A stretch of 64,000 nt of DNA from Rosettibacter primus (GTDB lineage: Bacteria > Bacteroidota > Ignavibacteria > Ignavibacteriales > Melioribacteraceae). Where the stretch lies: the NCBI RefSeq assembly GCF_036860675.1, contig NZ_JAYKGK010000007.1, forward strand, positions 99,550 through 163,549, read 5' to 3'. The notes below the pieces were generated by a model that saw nothing but the letters and a program-made list of their open reading frames with translations, was not told the DNA's origin and did not search any database. Below, piece by piece: positions 8,755 to 18,286 of this stretch. Each line of letters opens with the position of its first letter. The first letter of the stretch is position 1. The position numbers and the translations under genes are program-made.

Positions 8755-11091
8755 TTGCAGGCAATTAATAGTCATAATTATAAATTAGTCTATCTTTCTT
8801 TATTCATATTATCTTTAACAATTGTATCTTTTGAAATAATATCTACAAGAATTTCTTCGGTAATTTTTGTTTATAATTATGCATTTATAATATTATCTTT
8901 TGCCATTCTTGGTTTAGGATGCGGGGGAATTTATTCTTTTTATAAAATTAAGATTAAAGAAAAAGACAATCTTAATGAAATAGTTTTTAGAATATTACTT
9001 TATTACACATTCTCATTAGCAGGCTTTATTATTTTAGTGATCTTATTTTCAATTACAAATCATTTTGTTTTTTTCGTACTGTTAATTATTCCATTTTTCT
9101 TTGCAGGAATTTTATATTCTGTCTTTTTCGAATACTACTCTGAAATCATCTCCAGACTATATGCTGCAGATTTAATAGGTGCTGCCTTTGGGGCTTTTAT
9201 CCCTATTTTTCTTATAAAATTTTTTGGTGCTACAAACAGTGTTTTATTTCTTTCACTGTTAATGTTATTGTTGTCACTTTTATTCAAATATAACAAAAGC
9301 ACAAAGAAAATAGAGTTAATTCCATTTGTAGCTTTGTTGATATTATTTGTAAATGGGAAGAATGAATTTTTAGGTAAAGTGCCAATAGGTAATTTCCCCG
9401 AAAAAGATTTTTATTATGTGTACCCTGATTTAAATGTTAAAGCAAATATCATTGATAGCCGATGGAGTATTTTTGGAAGAGCAGATTTGGTTCAATATAG
9501 TCATCAGGATATTGTAAGACAATTATTTATTGATGGGGCAGCTGGAACACAAATGTATCGCTTTAATGGGGATACTAAAAATCCAGACAGAACTTTGCTA
9601 AGACTTTTATTTAGTCATTCAACTACAATTCCATTTTTGTTTTTAAATGAGAATCAGAAAGATTCAATATTGATAATTGGTCCCGGAGGAGGAAAAGAAG
9701 TATTAATAAGCTTACTTTCTGGTATTCGCAAGATAATAGGAGTTGAAATCAATCCAGATTTTGTTGACATAGTAAAAAGTCATAGTAAATTTAATGGTGG
9801 TATCTACAATAATTTTTCAAATGTTGAAATAATTGTAAAGGAAGGAAGACATTACGTAAAACAATCAAATAAAAAATTTGATATAATTTTAATGGCACTA
9901 CCTTCAACCGAACAGCTTCAAAATATTGATGCGCTGGCAATGAGTGAAAACTATTTGTTAACATCAGAAGCATTATATGATTACATGAATATTATGACAA
10001 ATGAAGGAATGTTAATTTTAACATTACATAATAAATGGGAACTGCTAAGATTAATAGTAACTGCAGTCAAAACGTTTGAAAGAATTGGAATATCAAATAT
10101 TGATGCCGTCAAACATATTATTGTTCTGGAAGATGAATATGCCCCAACTGTTGTGATAAAAAAATTACCATTTACAATTAATGAGATTAATGATTTAAAA
10201 AATAAATTGAAAAACTTTCCTAAGAATTTTCCGCAAATTACATTTTTACCTTATGATGAAAATGTGAATGTTAATAATTCTTTTATTAATGAGTTTTTAA
10301 TAAATCTTTCAAATAATAATATTGATTTGAAAAATTTTATTAATAATCATCCCTTTGATATCAATCCTGTTGTAGATGACAGACCATTTTTTTACAAAAT
10401 ATCAAAGTTGTTGCCAGATGAAATTAAATGGGTTTTAATTAGTATTCTTGCTATAAACATTGCCCTGTTTTTTGCTGCTTATTCATCTTTCAAGCGTGAA
10501 AAAAATTTTATAAAAATAAGAAGACTTAGAAAAATTTTATTGTTGTTTGCTTTGATAGGAATTGGATTCATGATTATAGAAATTTCTTTGTTTCAAAAGT
10601 TAATTTTGTATGTAGGTTCTCCAACTATATCACTTTCAATATTATTATTTGCAGTGTTAACCGGAATGGGATTAGGGAGCAGATTTAGAGAAAAAATTTT
10701 CGAAATAGAAAATTATCAAAGACTGAAAATTATTTGTGCGTTGATTATTCTATACGGTTTTGTTGTTTTCTTTTTCGGTCAATACTTATTTAGATACTTA
10801 TTATTGTTTAATCAATATTTTGTTATAACTATGATGATATTGTTAATCCTGCCACTTGGTGTTTTACTCGGTTTTCTTTTCCCGAGTCTTATCAGTTTAT
10901 TGAAAAAAAATAATCTTGATAAATATATTCCATGGATGTATGGAATTAATGCTGTAACTTCAGTTCTTGGTTCGGTAGCTGCTTATTCATTGTCAATGTT
11001 AACTGGTTTTACAGTAGCTTTTGTGTTTGGTCTATTGTTTTATTTTGTTTTTGCTGTGCTGGTCAATTCAAAAAGAACATTATTGCTTTGA
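8755..11091 (+). CDS. Membrane-fused spermidine synthase-like protein
   Basis: 778 residues. An N-terminal block of hydrophobic helices (about 10-190) is followed by a cytosolic Rossmann domain with the SAM-type GPGGGKE motif (309-315), then VGVEIN-like strand residues IIGVEINPDF, typical of the polyamine aminopropyltransferase superfamily. A second hydrophobic block (about 560-770) completes it. Such fused transporter/spermidine-synthase proteins are widespread, but their substrate is usually unknown. The gene begins with TTG preceded by CAGGGAA. It is 59 bases after the GH9 gene and convergent with the AlkD-like gene. Polyamine synthesis is possible; the membrane fusion makes a different aminopropyl or methyl transfer reaction equally plausible. 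Confidence 0.75.
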   Translation: MQAINSHNYKLVYLSLFILSLTIVSFEIISTRISSVIFVYNYAFIILSFAILGLGCGGIYSFYKIKIKEKDNLNEIVFRILLYYTFSLAGFIILVILFSITNHFVFFVLLIIPFFFAGILYSVFFEYYSEIISRLYAADLIGAAFGAFIPIFLIKFFGATNSVLFLSLLMLLLSLLFKYNKSTKKIELIPFVALLILFVNGKNEFLGKVPIGNFPEKDFYYVYPDLNVKANIIDSRWSIFGRADLVQYSHQDIVRQLFIDGAAGTQMYRFNGDTKNPDRTLLRLLFSHSTTIPFLFLNENQKDSILIIGPGGGKEVLISLLSGIRKIIGVEINPDFVDIVKSHSKFNGGIYNNFSNVEIIVKEGRHYVKQSNKKFDIILMALPSTEQLQNIDALAMSENYLLTSEALYDYMNIMTNEGMLILTLHNKWELLRLIVTAVKTFERIGISNIDAVKHIIVLEDEYAPTVVIKKLPFTINEINDLKNKLKNFPKNFPQITFLPYDENVNVNNSFINEFLINLSNNNIDLKNFINNHPFDINPVVDDRPFFYKISKLLPDEIKWVLISILAINIALFFAAYSSFKREKNFIKIRRLRKILLLFALIGIGFMIIEISLFQKLILYVGSPTISLSILLFAVLTGMGLGSRFREKIFEIENYQRLKIICALIILYGFVVFFFGQYLFRYLLLFNQYFVITMMILLILPLGVLLGFLFPSLISLLKKNNLDKYIPWMYGINAVTSVLGSVAAYSLSMLTGFTVAFVFGLLFYFVFAVLVNSKRTLLL

Positions 11092-11135
11092 AATTATAAG
11101 TTCGCAGAGGAAACTTCTCAATAAATAATCTGCAA

Positions 11136-11789
11136 TTAAAAATTATTTAATTCTCTTATTGCATCTTTGGCAATCCATTTTGCACTTTTAGAATTAAGTA
11201 TCAGTATTTCCTGTGATAACTTTAGTGCTTCTTTTCTAAGAGTCTGGTTTCGTTTTCCAATTTGCCTTAATGACCAGTTAACAGCTTTTTTAACATAGTT
11301 GCGTTCATCGGTAGAGTGAGTTTTAATTATATCAAAATATTTAATAAACTCTGAATCTTCGAGATTTTTTTCATAAACTGCAAGACATGCAATTAAAGTA
11401 AAAGCAGCTCGTTTAAGAAATTCATTTCTACTTTTTGACCACTTAAAAATTTTTTCGTTTGCAAATTGAGTTCTGCAGAAAAGATTCATGCAGGTTTGGT
11501 CGCATAAATCCCAAGAGTTAAAATCTTTTGCCCATTTATCCATTTGAGATTTTGTGACTAATTCAGGTTTTTCAATCATAGAGGCTAATATTCTTGCTTC
11601 ATGATATTCGGTATCCCATAGTTTTAAGGCAAGATAGTGGTCCTTTCCAATTTTCTTTGCAATTCTTCGAATGACAGGAATATTTACTCCAAAAGCTTTT
11701 TCGGTATTAATTCCAAAACGAGCCATACCTTCGCAATTTTTCTTGCAGCCATGTTTTTTTAATTCAAGTATTATTTCTTTTACGGTCAT
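11136..11789 (-). CDS. AlkD-like DNA alkylation repair glycosylase
   Basis: 217 residues made almost wholly of short HEAT-like helical repeats. AlkD proteins excise N3- and N7-alkylated purines without flipping the base. Family hallmarks are present: SWDLCDQT around residue 93 (the WDLxD element) and VNWSLRQIGKRN near residue 170, matching the conserved NWALRQIGK segment. The length is normal for the family (about 220-235). It is likely a cytosolic stand-alone repair gene: it shares strand with the CotH-like gene 21 bases upstream, but no common function is evident. Confidence 0.87.
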   Translation of the reverse strand: MTVKEIILELKKHGCKKNCEGMARFGINTEKAFGVNIPVIRRIAKKIGKDHYLALKLWDTEYHEARILASMIEKPELVTKSQMDKWAKDFNSWDLCDQTCMNLFCRTQFANEKIFKWSKSRNEFLKRAAFTLIACLAVYEKNLEDSEFIKYFDIIKTHSTDERNYVKKAVNWSLRQIGKRNQTLRKEALKLSQEILILNSKSAKWIAKDAIRELNNF

Positions 11790-11810
11790 AATTTTGTTTT
11801 GGATACTCTT

Positions 11811-13721
11811 TTATTTCATCAACATCATCTTTTTGCTTAAGCTTACATGTGGACTAATAAGTTTATATACATAAATACCGCTTGCTAAATTTTTTCCATT
11901 AAACTTTACATAGTGCTTTCCTGCGGACTTTTCTTCATTTATCAATGTTGCTACTTTATTACCAAGAACATCATAAACATTTAACTTAACCCAGGAATTA
12001 AATTTTAACTGAAAACTAATTATTGTTTCTGGATTGAAGGGGTTGGGATAATTCTGATAAAGAACAAATTCATTCTCTTTTTGAAATTCATCTTTTGCAT
12101 AACTTGATAAAGAACTAAAAACATATTTAGGGGATATTGAAACAACCTGATTATTTTTCCAGCCCAGGCCATAAACAGTAAATTCTTCTGAACTATTGAC
12201 ATAAGCAAATATTTTATCATCTAATAATTTTATTTTTATATTGGAATTGTTAGCTACGAATGTTACAGAATCAATATTGTGAACTGAATTTATGAAGTCA
12301 TTTAGATAGAAAATATTTTCTGTAAGATTTCCATCATATCTAATATAGAGCTTATCATTTTTTTCAATCCAATCAATATTTGAATATTCGGCGGGAATAT
12401 TTTTATCCAGCCAATCCAATCTTTGCTTTATCCAGTTTTTGAGATAATTAATTTCAGTATTATAAGATGTGAATTTATTTTTATTTGGCCAGATGTAAGT
12501 TTTGCCATCAAAACACTGATTCCATTTTTCAAAGTTTCTTGTTTTTGCATCAGAAATTTTATTGACACAATCATCTATAAATTTTGAGATTGTTTCAAAA
12601 CTTAGGATGTTGTTTTTAAGTTCGTTCCATCTTTTGGCAAATTTATTTTTGAAGATTGGGTCATTATAAAGCTTAGAAACCCAGAAAGGATTTTGCCAGT
12701 AGTCGTTAAAAAGAGGAACTTTATATTGCCATCCATCAGTTAACCAGCCATCATAATAATCAGGCAAACCAAATGATAAATCAAAATCCCAGATTGGACC
12801 TGCACAAAGTTTTTTATTTCTATCTTTGTAGAAAAAAGTACTCAATCTATATGAATCAACATTTTTTGATAATTCAAAGATTAAAAACATATCTACGAAT
12901 GAATCTAAATCAATGTAATTTAAGTAACCATAAAATGGATCATTGTAATTAGATGCATTCATTACTTTTTCGAAGTTAGTAACATAATTTTTGATGTATT
13001 CGGCTTGAACAGAATTAATCTCCTCTGCATCAGGGTAATAATAAACATAAACTATTTTTTGAGTTGATCCTTGAAAAGGCGGATAAGGTGAAGTCCATGT
13101 TTTATCACCAAAATCAACTTTGTCTATTTTGATAATATATCCTCCTGTGATTATATCTCCCCCGGTATCTGCGGTTTCAAGTTTTGAAATATTTACTCTG
13201 TTTTTATCCCTCTTAATTTTTTCTTGAAGTATGTAAATTCCTCGATATTCTCCATTAATAATTAGTTCACAAAATTTAGTTCGTGATGCATACCTTCCCA
13301 TATCGTTGAAAATCTTGAATGCTAAAACATTTCTTAAAAGAGATTTATCTATGTAAGAAGCATTTAATACCCAGTCACTTTCTTTTGGTAAACCAAGTAG
13401 TGAAACATCAATATCATTTCCAAGTGTATCGCGTGTTTCAATCGCATATTGTTTTTTGTCAAATTGCTGTGAACTTTGACCTCTGATTTCAATACCAATT
13501 CTTCCATTATAACCATTGAAAGGGTCGGTTATATAGTTAAGTTTTCCTTCTCCGTTATCGATGATTCCCATGTGAGCATCAATTTTGGGTTCATCAACAA
13601 TGTTTTTCCCCTCAGTATCAATAACAATTATTGGCAGATTAGAAGAAGTAAGTTTGACCTGAGAAAAGACTATTGAAGTAATAATTAATAAGTTTATGAA
13701 AATATTTTTAATAATGTTCAT
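11811..13721 (-). CDS. CotH-kinase-family secreted protein with T9SS sorting domain
   Basis: 636 residues with a signal peptide of about 20 residues (ending SIVFSQ). The CotH domain spans about 75-400: GIEIRGQSSQQF, the LLGLPKESDWVLNASYIDKS segment, YILQEKI, and WDFDLSFG at 311-318, the usual acidic active-site motif of this kinase-like fold. CotH of Bacillus phosphorylates spore-coat proteins; secreted Bacteroidota members are uncharacterised. A T9SS sorting domain (about 560-636) begins at YQNYPNPFNPETI. Its start is 5 bases from the end of the GH16 gene, so the two are probably one transcript. A surface role linked to glucan degradation is inferred only from that pairing. Confidence 0.82.
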   Translation of the reverse strand: MNIIKNIFINLLIITSIVFSQVKLTSSNLPIIVIDTEGKNIVDEPKIDAHMGIIDNGEGKLNYITDPFNGYNGRIGIEIRGQSSQQFDKKQYAIETRDTLGNDIDVSLLGLPKESDWVLNASYIDKSLLRNVLAFKIFNDMGRYASRTKFCELIINGEYRGIYILQEKIKRDKNRVNISKLETADTGGDIITGGYIIKIDKVDFGDKTWTSPYPPFQGSTQKIVYVYYYPDAEEINSVQAEYIKNYVTNFEKVMNASNYNDPFYGYLNYIDLDSFVDMFLIFELSKNVDSYRLSTFFYKDRNKKLCAGPIWDFDLSFGLPDYYDGWLTDGWQYKVPLFNDYWQNPFWVSKLYNDPIFKNKFAKRWNELKNNILSFETISKFIDDCVNKISDAKTRNFEKWNQCFDGKTYIWPNKNKFTSYNTEINYLKNWIKQRLDWLDKNIPAEYSNIDWIEKNDKLYIRYDGNLTENIFYLNDFINSVHNIDSVTFVANNSNIKIKLLDDKIFAYVNSSEEFTVYGLGWKNNQVVSISPKYVFSSLSSYAKDEFQKENEFVLYQNYPNPFNPETIISFQLKFNSWVKLNVYDVLGNKVATLINEEKSAGKHYVKFNGKNLASGIYVYKLISPHVSLSKKMMLMK

Positions 13722-13726
13722 AAGCT

Positions 13727-14563
13727 TTATTCAATTTTTTTATAGACTCTTACATATTCAACTTCCATTTTTTGAGGAAATATTGAATTATCAATTCCTT
13801 GAGCACCACCCCAATCGCCACCAATTGCAATATTTAATATCAAATGAAAATCTTTAAAGAATGGCCAATATTCCCAGCCCTTACCTTCATTTTTGAAAAT
13901 AAAATATTGTTTATCATCAACAAAAATTTTTATTTCTTCATTATTCCATTCAAGAACATAATTGTGAAATGCATCAGAGCAATCAGGAATTTTTATGGTT
14001 GCAGTTTTTTGGGTTCCGATTCTCCAGTAATATTTATTACAATGAATTGAACCATGAATAACCCCTGGATCATAACCCACATGTTCCATAATATCTATTT
14101 CGCCGTTATCAGGCCAGCTTCCGTTTCCAAGATTCCACACAGTTGGAAGCATCCAGATTGCAGGCCAGGTTCCTCGTCCTTTTGGAAGTTTAGCACGAAT
14201 TTCAAAACGGCCATATGTCCAGTCTCCTTTACCTCTTGTTACAATTCTTGCAGATGTATATTCTTTTCCGTTCCAGTTATCTCTGCGCGCCTCAATAATT
14301 AATTTTCCATTTTCTACTCTTGCATTTTCAAGTCTTGCAGAATAATATTGTTTTTCGTTGTTACCCCAGCCGCTGTCTCCAATATCATATCCCCATTTTT
14401 GTGGATTTGGATAACCTTCATAATTAAATTCATCAGACCAGACCAATTCCCATCCAGGGATTGAAGTTGAATCTTTATCATCTGGTTCTGTTGCACCTGA
14501 TTTACAACTGCAGAATATTAATAAAAAACTTAATGCGAGATAATAATGGAAAATATTTTTCAT
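13727..14563 (-). CDS. GH16 beta-glucanase (laminarinase-type) lipoprotein
   Basis: 278 residues. The N-terminus is hydrophobic with cysteines near 18-20 (IFCSC), suggesting a lipoprotein. The GH16 jelly-roll covers about 38-278: ELVWSDEFNYEG start, WPAIWMLP, and the catalytic signature GEIDIMEH with Glu155 (nucleophile), Asp157 and Glu160 (acid-base), and NIAIGGDWGG near the end. The extra residue between Asp and Glu (EIDIME) is the laminarinase-type form. The enzyme should cleave beta-1,3 or mixed-linkage glucans outside the cell. It is the first gene of a short minus-strand transcript followed by the CotH-like gene. Confidence 0.9.
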   Translation of the reverse strand: MKNIFHYYLALSFLLIFCSCKSGATEPDDKDSTSIPGWELVWSDEFNYEGYPNPQKWGYDIGDSGWGNNEKQYYSARLENARVENGKLIIEARRDNWNGKEYTSARIVTRGKGDWTYGRFEIRAKLPKGRGTWPAIWMLPTVWNLGNGSWPDNGEIDIMEHVGYDPGVIHGSIHCNKYYWRIGTQKTATIKIPDCSDAFHNYVLEWNNEEIKIFVDDKQYFIFKNEGKGWEYWPFFKDFHLILNIAIGGDWGGAQGIDNSIFPQKMEVEYVRVYKKIE

Positions 14564-14673
14564 GGCTACCCTTTTAGTTTATTCTTTAATGTTAAGTTAA
14601 AATTATTTTTTGAAATTATCAGTGTTATTTTAAGGAGAGTTCTTGTGAAGATAATTCGGTTAATGAAAATAAA

Positions 14674-15621
14674 TCAGCTTAAAAGTTGAAATGTTTTTCC
14701 AATTTCATCCAGTCCAATTATTAAGGGATAATTTGGAGCTGAATTTTTAAGCCACTCTATTGGTTCATTAATTGGTTCCATTCCTTGTTTAAATGTTTTT
14801 GTGTGAATAGGTATAAAATATTTAGCATTCATATCAGCTGCCATTTTTAGAGCTTCTTCTGGATTGCAGTGATTTCTGCGCCAGGGGTGATAAGCGCCGA
14901 TAGGCATTATTGCAATATCAATATTTTCTTCTTTAACCTTATTTAGTTTTGTGGTATATGCTGTATCTCCGCCAAATAAAATTTTTTTCCCGCGATATTC
15001 TATTATGTAAGCATTATAACTTCTGCCGTCTTTAAAAAATCCTCTTGAGCGGTCTTTTTCCCATGGAAATCTCCAGCCAAAATGTTTTACTTCAAGTGCT
15101 TTAAAACGAATTCCATGCAAATTAATCTCGTCGTTCCAGTCAAGTACGTTTATTGAGTGCCATGGTAAATCTTCAATAACATCTTTTGTAAGATATGCAG
15201 TAATTACATCAATATTATGTGGAAATTTTTTTGCAATGTATTTTAATGTTGGATAGTCCATGTGGTCCATATGTGCATGTGAAAGTAAAATTATATCTGG
15301 TTTAGGTATCTCATCTACATTTAATGCTGGAGGAGTTATTCTCGAAGGGCCATAACTTGTACCCAAGATATAAATTCCTACTCGTTCGAACAGCACGGGG
15401 TCTGTTAAAATCCATTTGCCAAAAAAATTTATTAATACTGTCGAATGCCCAATCCAGGAAAGAGTTATAGAGTCGTTGTTCCACGAGGAAGGCTCTGGTT
15501 TATAATTTAGTTTTAAGTATGGACTGGCTTTTGTTTTTGAACTTGTAAAATGAGAAAATACAAATGAACCACTTAAGATTAATGATATTTGTTGTATAAA
15601 TTTTTTTCTTGAAATCTTCAT
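14674..15621 (-). CDS. UlaG/NAPE-PLD-like metallo-beta-lactamase-fold hydrolase
   Basis: 315 residues. The metal-binding HxHxDH motif is HAHMDH at 115-120, preceded by WIGHSTVLI (the beta-lactamase-fold entry strand) and followed by GGDTAY and PIGAYHPW, which match UlaG-type lactonases and NAPE-PLD-like phospholipases. A basic, hydrophobic N-terminus (MKISRKKFIQ..., about 30 residues) suggests export or membrane anchoring; it resembles but does not match a Tat signal (RK, not RR). The substrate cannot be told from sequence. The neighbouring TPM gene is on the same strand 70 bases upstream. Confidence 0.8.
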   Translation of the reverse strand: MKISRKKFIQQISLILSGSFVFSHFTSSKTKASPYLKLNYKPEPSSWNNDSITLSWIGHSTVLINFFGKWILTDPVLFERVGIYILGTSYGPSRITPPALNVDEIPKPDIILLSHAHMDHMDYPTLKYIAKKFPHNIDVITAYLTKDVIEDLPWHSINVLDWNDEINLHGIRFKALEVKHFGWRFPWEKDRSRGFFKDGRSYNAYIIEYRGKKILFGGDTAYTTKLNKVKEENIDIAIMPIGAYHPWRRNHCNPEEALKMAADMNAKYFIPIHTKTFKQGMEPINEPIEWLKNSAPNYPLIIGLDEIGKTFQLLS

Positions 15622-15691
15622 TGAAGTGATTTTTTAAAATTTCTACAATCTAAAACATAAATGCAGCTTGAAAAATTCAATAAGTTAATGG

Positions 15692-16156
15692 TCAACTTAT
15701 TATGATTTTGTTCGAAAGTTCATTTGTATCATCAGGTTTTATGGGAAAATGTTTGCTTAGAATTTTTCCAACCTGTTCTATACAATAAATGATTCCTTCC
15801 GAAAATTTTCCATCAATAAATTTTAATTGTATTTCATCACGAAGTTTATCCCATGTATTATGTTCAACTTTTGAATTAATTCCTTCATCAGCTAAAATGT
15901 AAAATTTTCTTTCACCAAGAAGAAGATAAATTAAAATTCCAGTTTTATCTCTGGTATTGTGCATATTTAATTTGTAAAATTCTTTTTCTGCGAGTTGACG
16001 CAATTCTTTTTTTCTTTCGAAGAAATTTCTAAATTCCTTTATGCAGACACGAATTTCTCCCGATGTATTTTTTTCTGCTTCTTTAATTTTTTTTGAGAAT
16101 CTTAGAAAGTCATCATCTGTAAAGAAATTATAAATTAAACTTTTTGTTGAGCTCAT
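15692..16156 (-). CDS. TPM-domain protein (DUF477/TPM phosphatase-like)
   Basis: About 154 residues. The TPM fold is recognisable from AEKNTSGEIRVCIKE, the RDKTGILIYLLLGERKFYILADEGIN segment (split here by family positions about 70-100) and FSEGIIYCIEQVG near the end. TPM domains occur in thylakoid repair factors and bacterial membrane proteins. This copy has no signal peptide or membrane helix, so it is probably cytosolic, which is a known variant in Bacteroidota. A TTG 12 bases upstream (16168) would add four residues. Function is unassigned. Confidence 0.72.
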   Translation of the reverse strand: MSSTKSLIYNFFTDDDFLRFSKKIKEAEKNTSGEIRVCIKEFRNFFERKKELRQLAEKEFYKLNMHNTRDKTGILIYLLLGERKFYILADEGINSKVEHNTWDKLRDEIQLKFIDGKFSEGIIYCIEQVGKILSKHFPIKPDDTNELSNKIIIS

Positions 16157-16278
16157 TTTATAATCCAATTTCTAATTTTACTATAAAGATAATTCAATAA
16201 GTAATCAAAAAAAACAGCAGGGAATAGAATTTTTTATATATTTGCTTTTGATTTTTTAACAAATCTATGGAGATAAAA

Positions 16279-17025
16279 ATGCATAAAGTAGTATTGCTTC
16301 GACATGGAGAAAGTGAATGGAACAAACTAAATCTTTTTACTGGATGGACAGATGTTGACCTTTCAGAAAAAGGAGTAGAGGAAGCACATCAAGCAGGCAA
16401 GGTATTAAAGCAGGAAGGTTATACTTTTGATATTGCATTTACTTCAGTATTAAAAAGAGCAATCAAAACTCTTTATATAGCACTTGAAGAGATGGATTTG
16501 ATGTGGATTCCTGTTATTAAATCCTGGAGATTAAATGAAAGACATTATGGAGCACTTCAAGGTTTGAACAAAGCAGAGACAGCAGAAAAATATGGTATGG
16601 AAAAGGTTAAACTCTGGAGAAGAAGTTATGATGTTCCTCCTCCGCCACTTGATGAAAATGATGAAAGATATCCGGGCAAAGACCCGCGCTACAAAGATTT
16701 AGATAAAAAAGATATACCTTTAACAGAAAGTTTAAAACTTACTGTCGAAAGATTTTTACCTTACTGGCACGATACAATTGCTCCAACAATAAAAAGTGGT
16801 AAGAAAGTTATAATTGCTGCACATGGAAATAGTCTTCGTGCACTTGTAAAATATCTTGATAATATTTCTGATGAAGATATAGTTGAATTAAATATTCCAA
16901 CAGGAATTCCGCTTGTTTATGAACTTGACGATGAACTGAAACCAATTAAACATTATTATCTTGGTGACGAAGAAGCAATTAATGCGGCTATAAATGCTGT
17001 TGCTAAGCAAACCGAAAAGAAATAG
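16279..17025 (+). CDS. gpmA: 2,3-bisphosphoglycerate-dependent phosphoglycerate mutase
   Basis: 248 residues. It interconverts 3- and 2-phosphoglycerate in glycolysis and gluconeogenesis through a phosphohistidine. The N-terminal RHGESEWN motif holds the phospho-acceptor His9. LNERHYGALQGLNK carries the conserved Glu and substrate residues, and AAHGNSLRALVKYLD holds the second catalytic His. The length and the FTGWTDVDLSEKG and RRSYDVPPPP segments are typical of dPGM. The start is set at 16279 because GGAG (16269-16272) lies 6 bases upstream; the ATG at 16267 overlaps that ribosome site. It stands alone, divergent from the TPM gene. Confidence 0.95.
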   Translation: MHKVVLLRHGESEWNKLNLFTGWTDVDLSEKGVEEAHQAGKVLKQEGYTFDIAFTSVLKRAIKTLYIALEEMDLMWIPVIKSWRLNERHYGALQGLNKAETAEKYGMEKVKLWRRSYDVPPPPLDENDERYPGKDPRYKDLDKKDIPLTESLKLTVERFLPYWHDTIAPTIKSGKKVIIAAHGNSLRALVKYLDNISDEDIVELNIPTGIPLVYELDDELKPIKHYYLGDEEAINAAINAVAKQTEKK

Positions 17026-17145
17026 CTGGAATTAAATGCTATATTATTAAATGAATTTATTCTTTATTTCATTGAAATTAACCATGATTATTTAGGGAGA
17101 AAGAAACAGAATAATTTTACTGAATCATAATTCAAGGATTCAATT

Positions 17146-18174
17146 ATGAAAAAAATAATTTTCATTTTGTTCTTTCTCCTGAATTCAATTTCGATATACT
17201 CACAAACTGTAATTGGTAAATACGGCGGAGAATTTTTGTCGATTGGTGTTGGTGCCAGAGCACTTGCATTGGGTGGCTCGCAAGTAGCAATTGTAAATGA
17301 TGTTACAAGTGGTTACTGGAATCCTGCTGGACTATCATTAATCAATTATCCTCAAATTAGTTTGATGCACGAAGAACATTTCGGGAGCCTTGTTAATTAT
17401 AATTATGCATCCGTGGCTGTTCCATATGGAAAAGATATGAGTTTTGGATTAAGCATTATTCGTTTGAGCATTGATGGAATTCCTGATACACGAAATGCAA
17501 TTTATGATGTTAATGGAGATGGAATATTAGATATTCACGATGATAAACCAGATTATTCAAAAATTACTGAATTTAACAATACAGATTGGGCATTCTACTT
17601 AACATTTGCAAAACGTAATTCAGAAAATTTTTCGTGGGGTGCAAATGTTAAGATTATAAAAAGAAACATAGCAGAATTTAGTGCTGCTGGAATTGGTTTC
17701 GATATTGGCGCTCAATATAAACCATATGAAAATCTTTTTCTCGGTCTGAATTTTCAAGATATAACAACAACATTGGTTGCATGGGATACTGGAAGAAATG
17801 AATTAATTACTCCAACTGTTAAAGTTGGAGCTGCATACATGCTTAATATTTGGGGAGGAGCAATTCTCCCTGTATTTGATTTAGATTTAAGATTTGAAAA
17901 CAGAAAGTCAGCATCAAATTTCAATATAGGTCCAGTAAGTTTCGATTTGCATTCAGGTCTTGAATATAATTATAAAAATATTTTTTCTGTTCGTGCTGGT
18001 TACAGCGATGTAAAACAATTTACGGTTGGAGCAGGAATTAATCTTCCCAAACTTACAATTGATTATTCGTTTGCAAGAATAACACAATCAGAATCAGAAA
18101 GATTACCAGATACTCACAGGATTTCTTTAATTCTAACACTTGAAGAGCCAGAATTTATAAGGGAGGGGAAATAA
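17146..18174 (+). CDS. PorV/PorQ-family outer-membrane beta-barrel protein
   Basis: 342 residues with a signal peptide (MKKIIFILFFLLNSISIYSQ). The opening GEFLSIGVGARALALGGS and the VNDVTSGYWNPAGL motif define the PorV/PorQ family, FadL-like barrels that in T9SS organisms shuttle or anchor secreted proteins at the cell surface. The calcium-binding-like segment DVNGDGILDIHDDKP at about 118-133 is an insertion in an extracellular loop. It fits the three T9SS-sorted proteins in this window. Many paralogues exist per Ignavibacteria genome, so this one need not be the true PorV of the core machinery. Confidence 0.8.
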   Translation: MKKIIFILFFLLNSISIYSQTVIGKYGGEFLSIGVGARALALGGSQVAIVNDVTSGYWNPAGLSLINYPQISLMHEEHFGSLVNYNYASVAVPYGKDMSFGLSIIRLSIDGIPDTRNAIYDVNGDGILDIHDDKPDYSKITEFNNTDWAFYLTFAKRNSENFSWGANVKIIKRNIAEFSAAGIGFDIGAQYKPYENLFLGLNFQDITTTLVAWDTGRNELITPTVKVGAAYMLNIWGGAILPVFDLDLRFENRKSASNFNIGPVSFDLHSGLEYNYKNIFSVRAGYSDVKQFTVGAGINLPKLTIDYSFARITQSESERLPDTHRISLILTLEEPEFIREGK

Positions 18175-18218
18175 AAAATCATTTTGGAAATCGATAAGTT
18201 AAATCTGAATATAGAAAA

Positions 18219-18261
18219 ACCGTGCTGCTACAATAAAAACTTTTGCAGCACGGTCTTTTTT
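18219..18261. terminator. Bidirectional intrinsic terminator between convergent genes
   Basis: A 10-bp GC-rich perfect stem (ACCGTGCTGC at 18219-18228 with GCAGCACGGT at 18245-18254) has a T run after it on the plus strand and an A run before it, giving a T run on the minus strand. It therefore serves both the PorV-like gene and the GH130 gene. Confidence 0.88.
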
Positions 18262-18286
18262 AGGAGGTACCATGATAGGGGAAAAG

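Noticed and set aside
16267..17025. Upstream starts for gpmA (16267), GH9 (6137) and the NVEALA-like gene (35841)
   Set aside because: In each case the upstream codon overlaps or sits within the Shine-Dalgarno of the later ATG.
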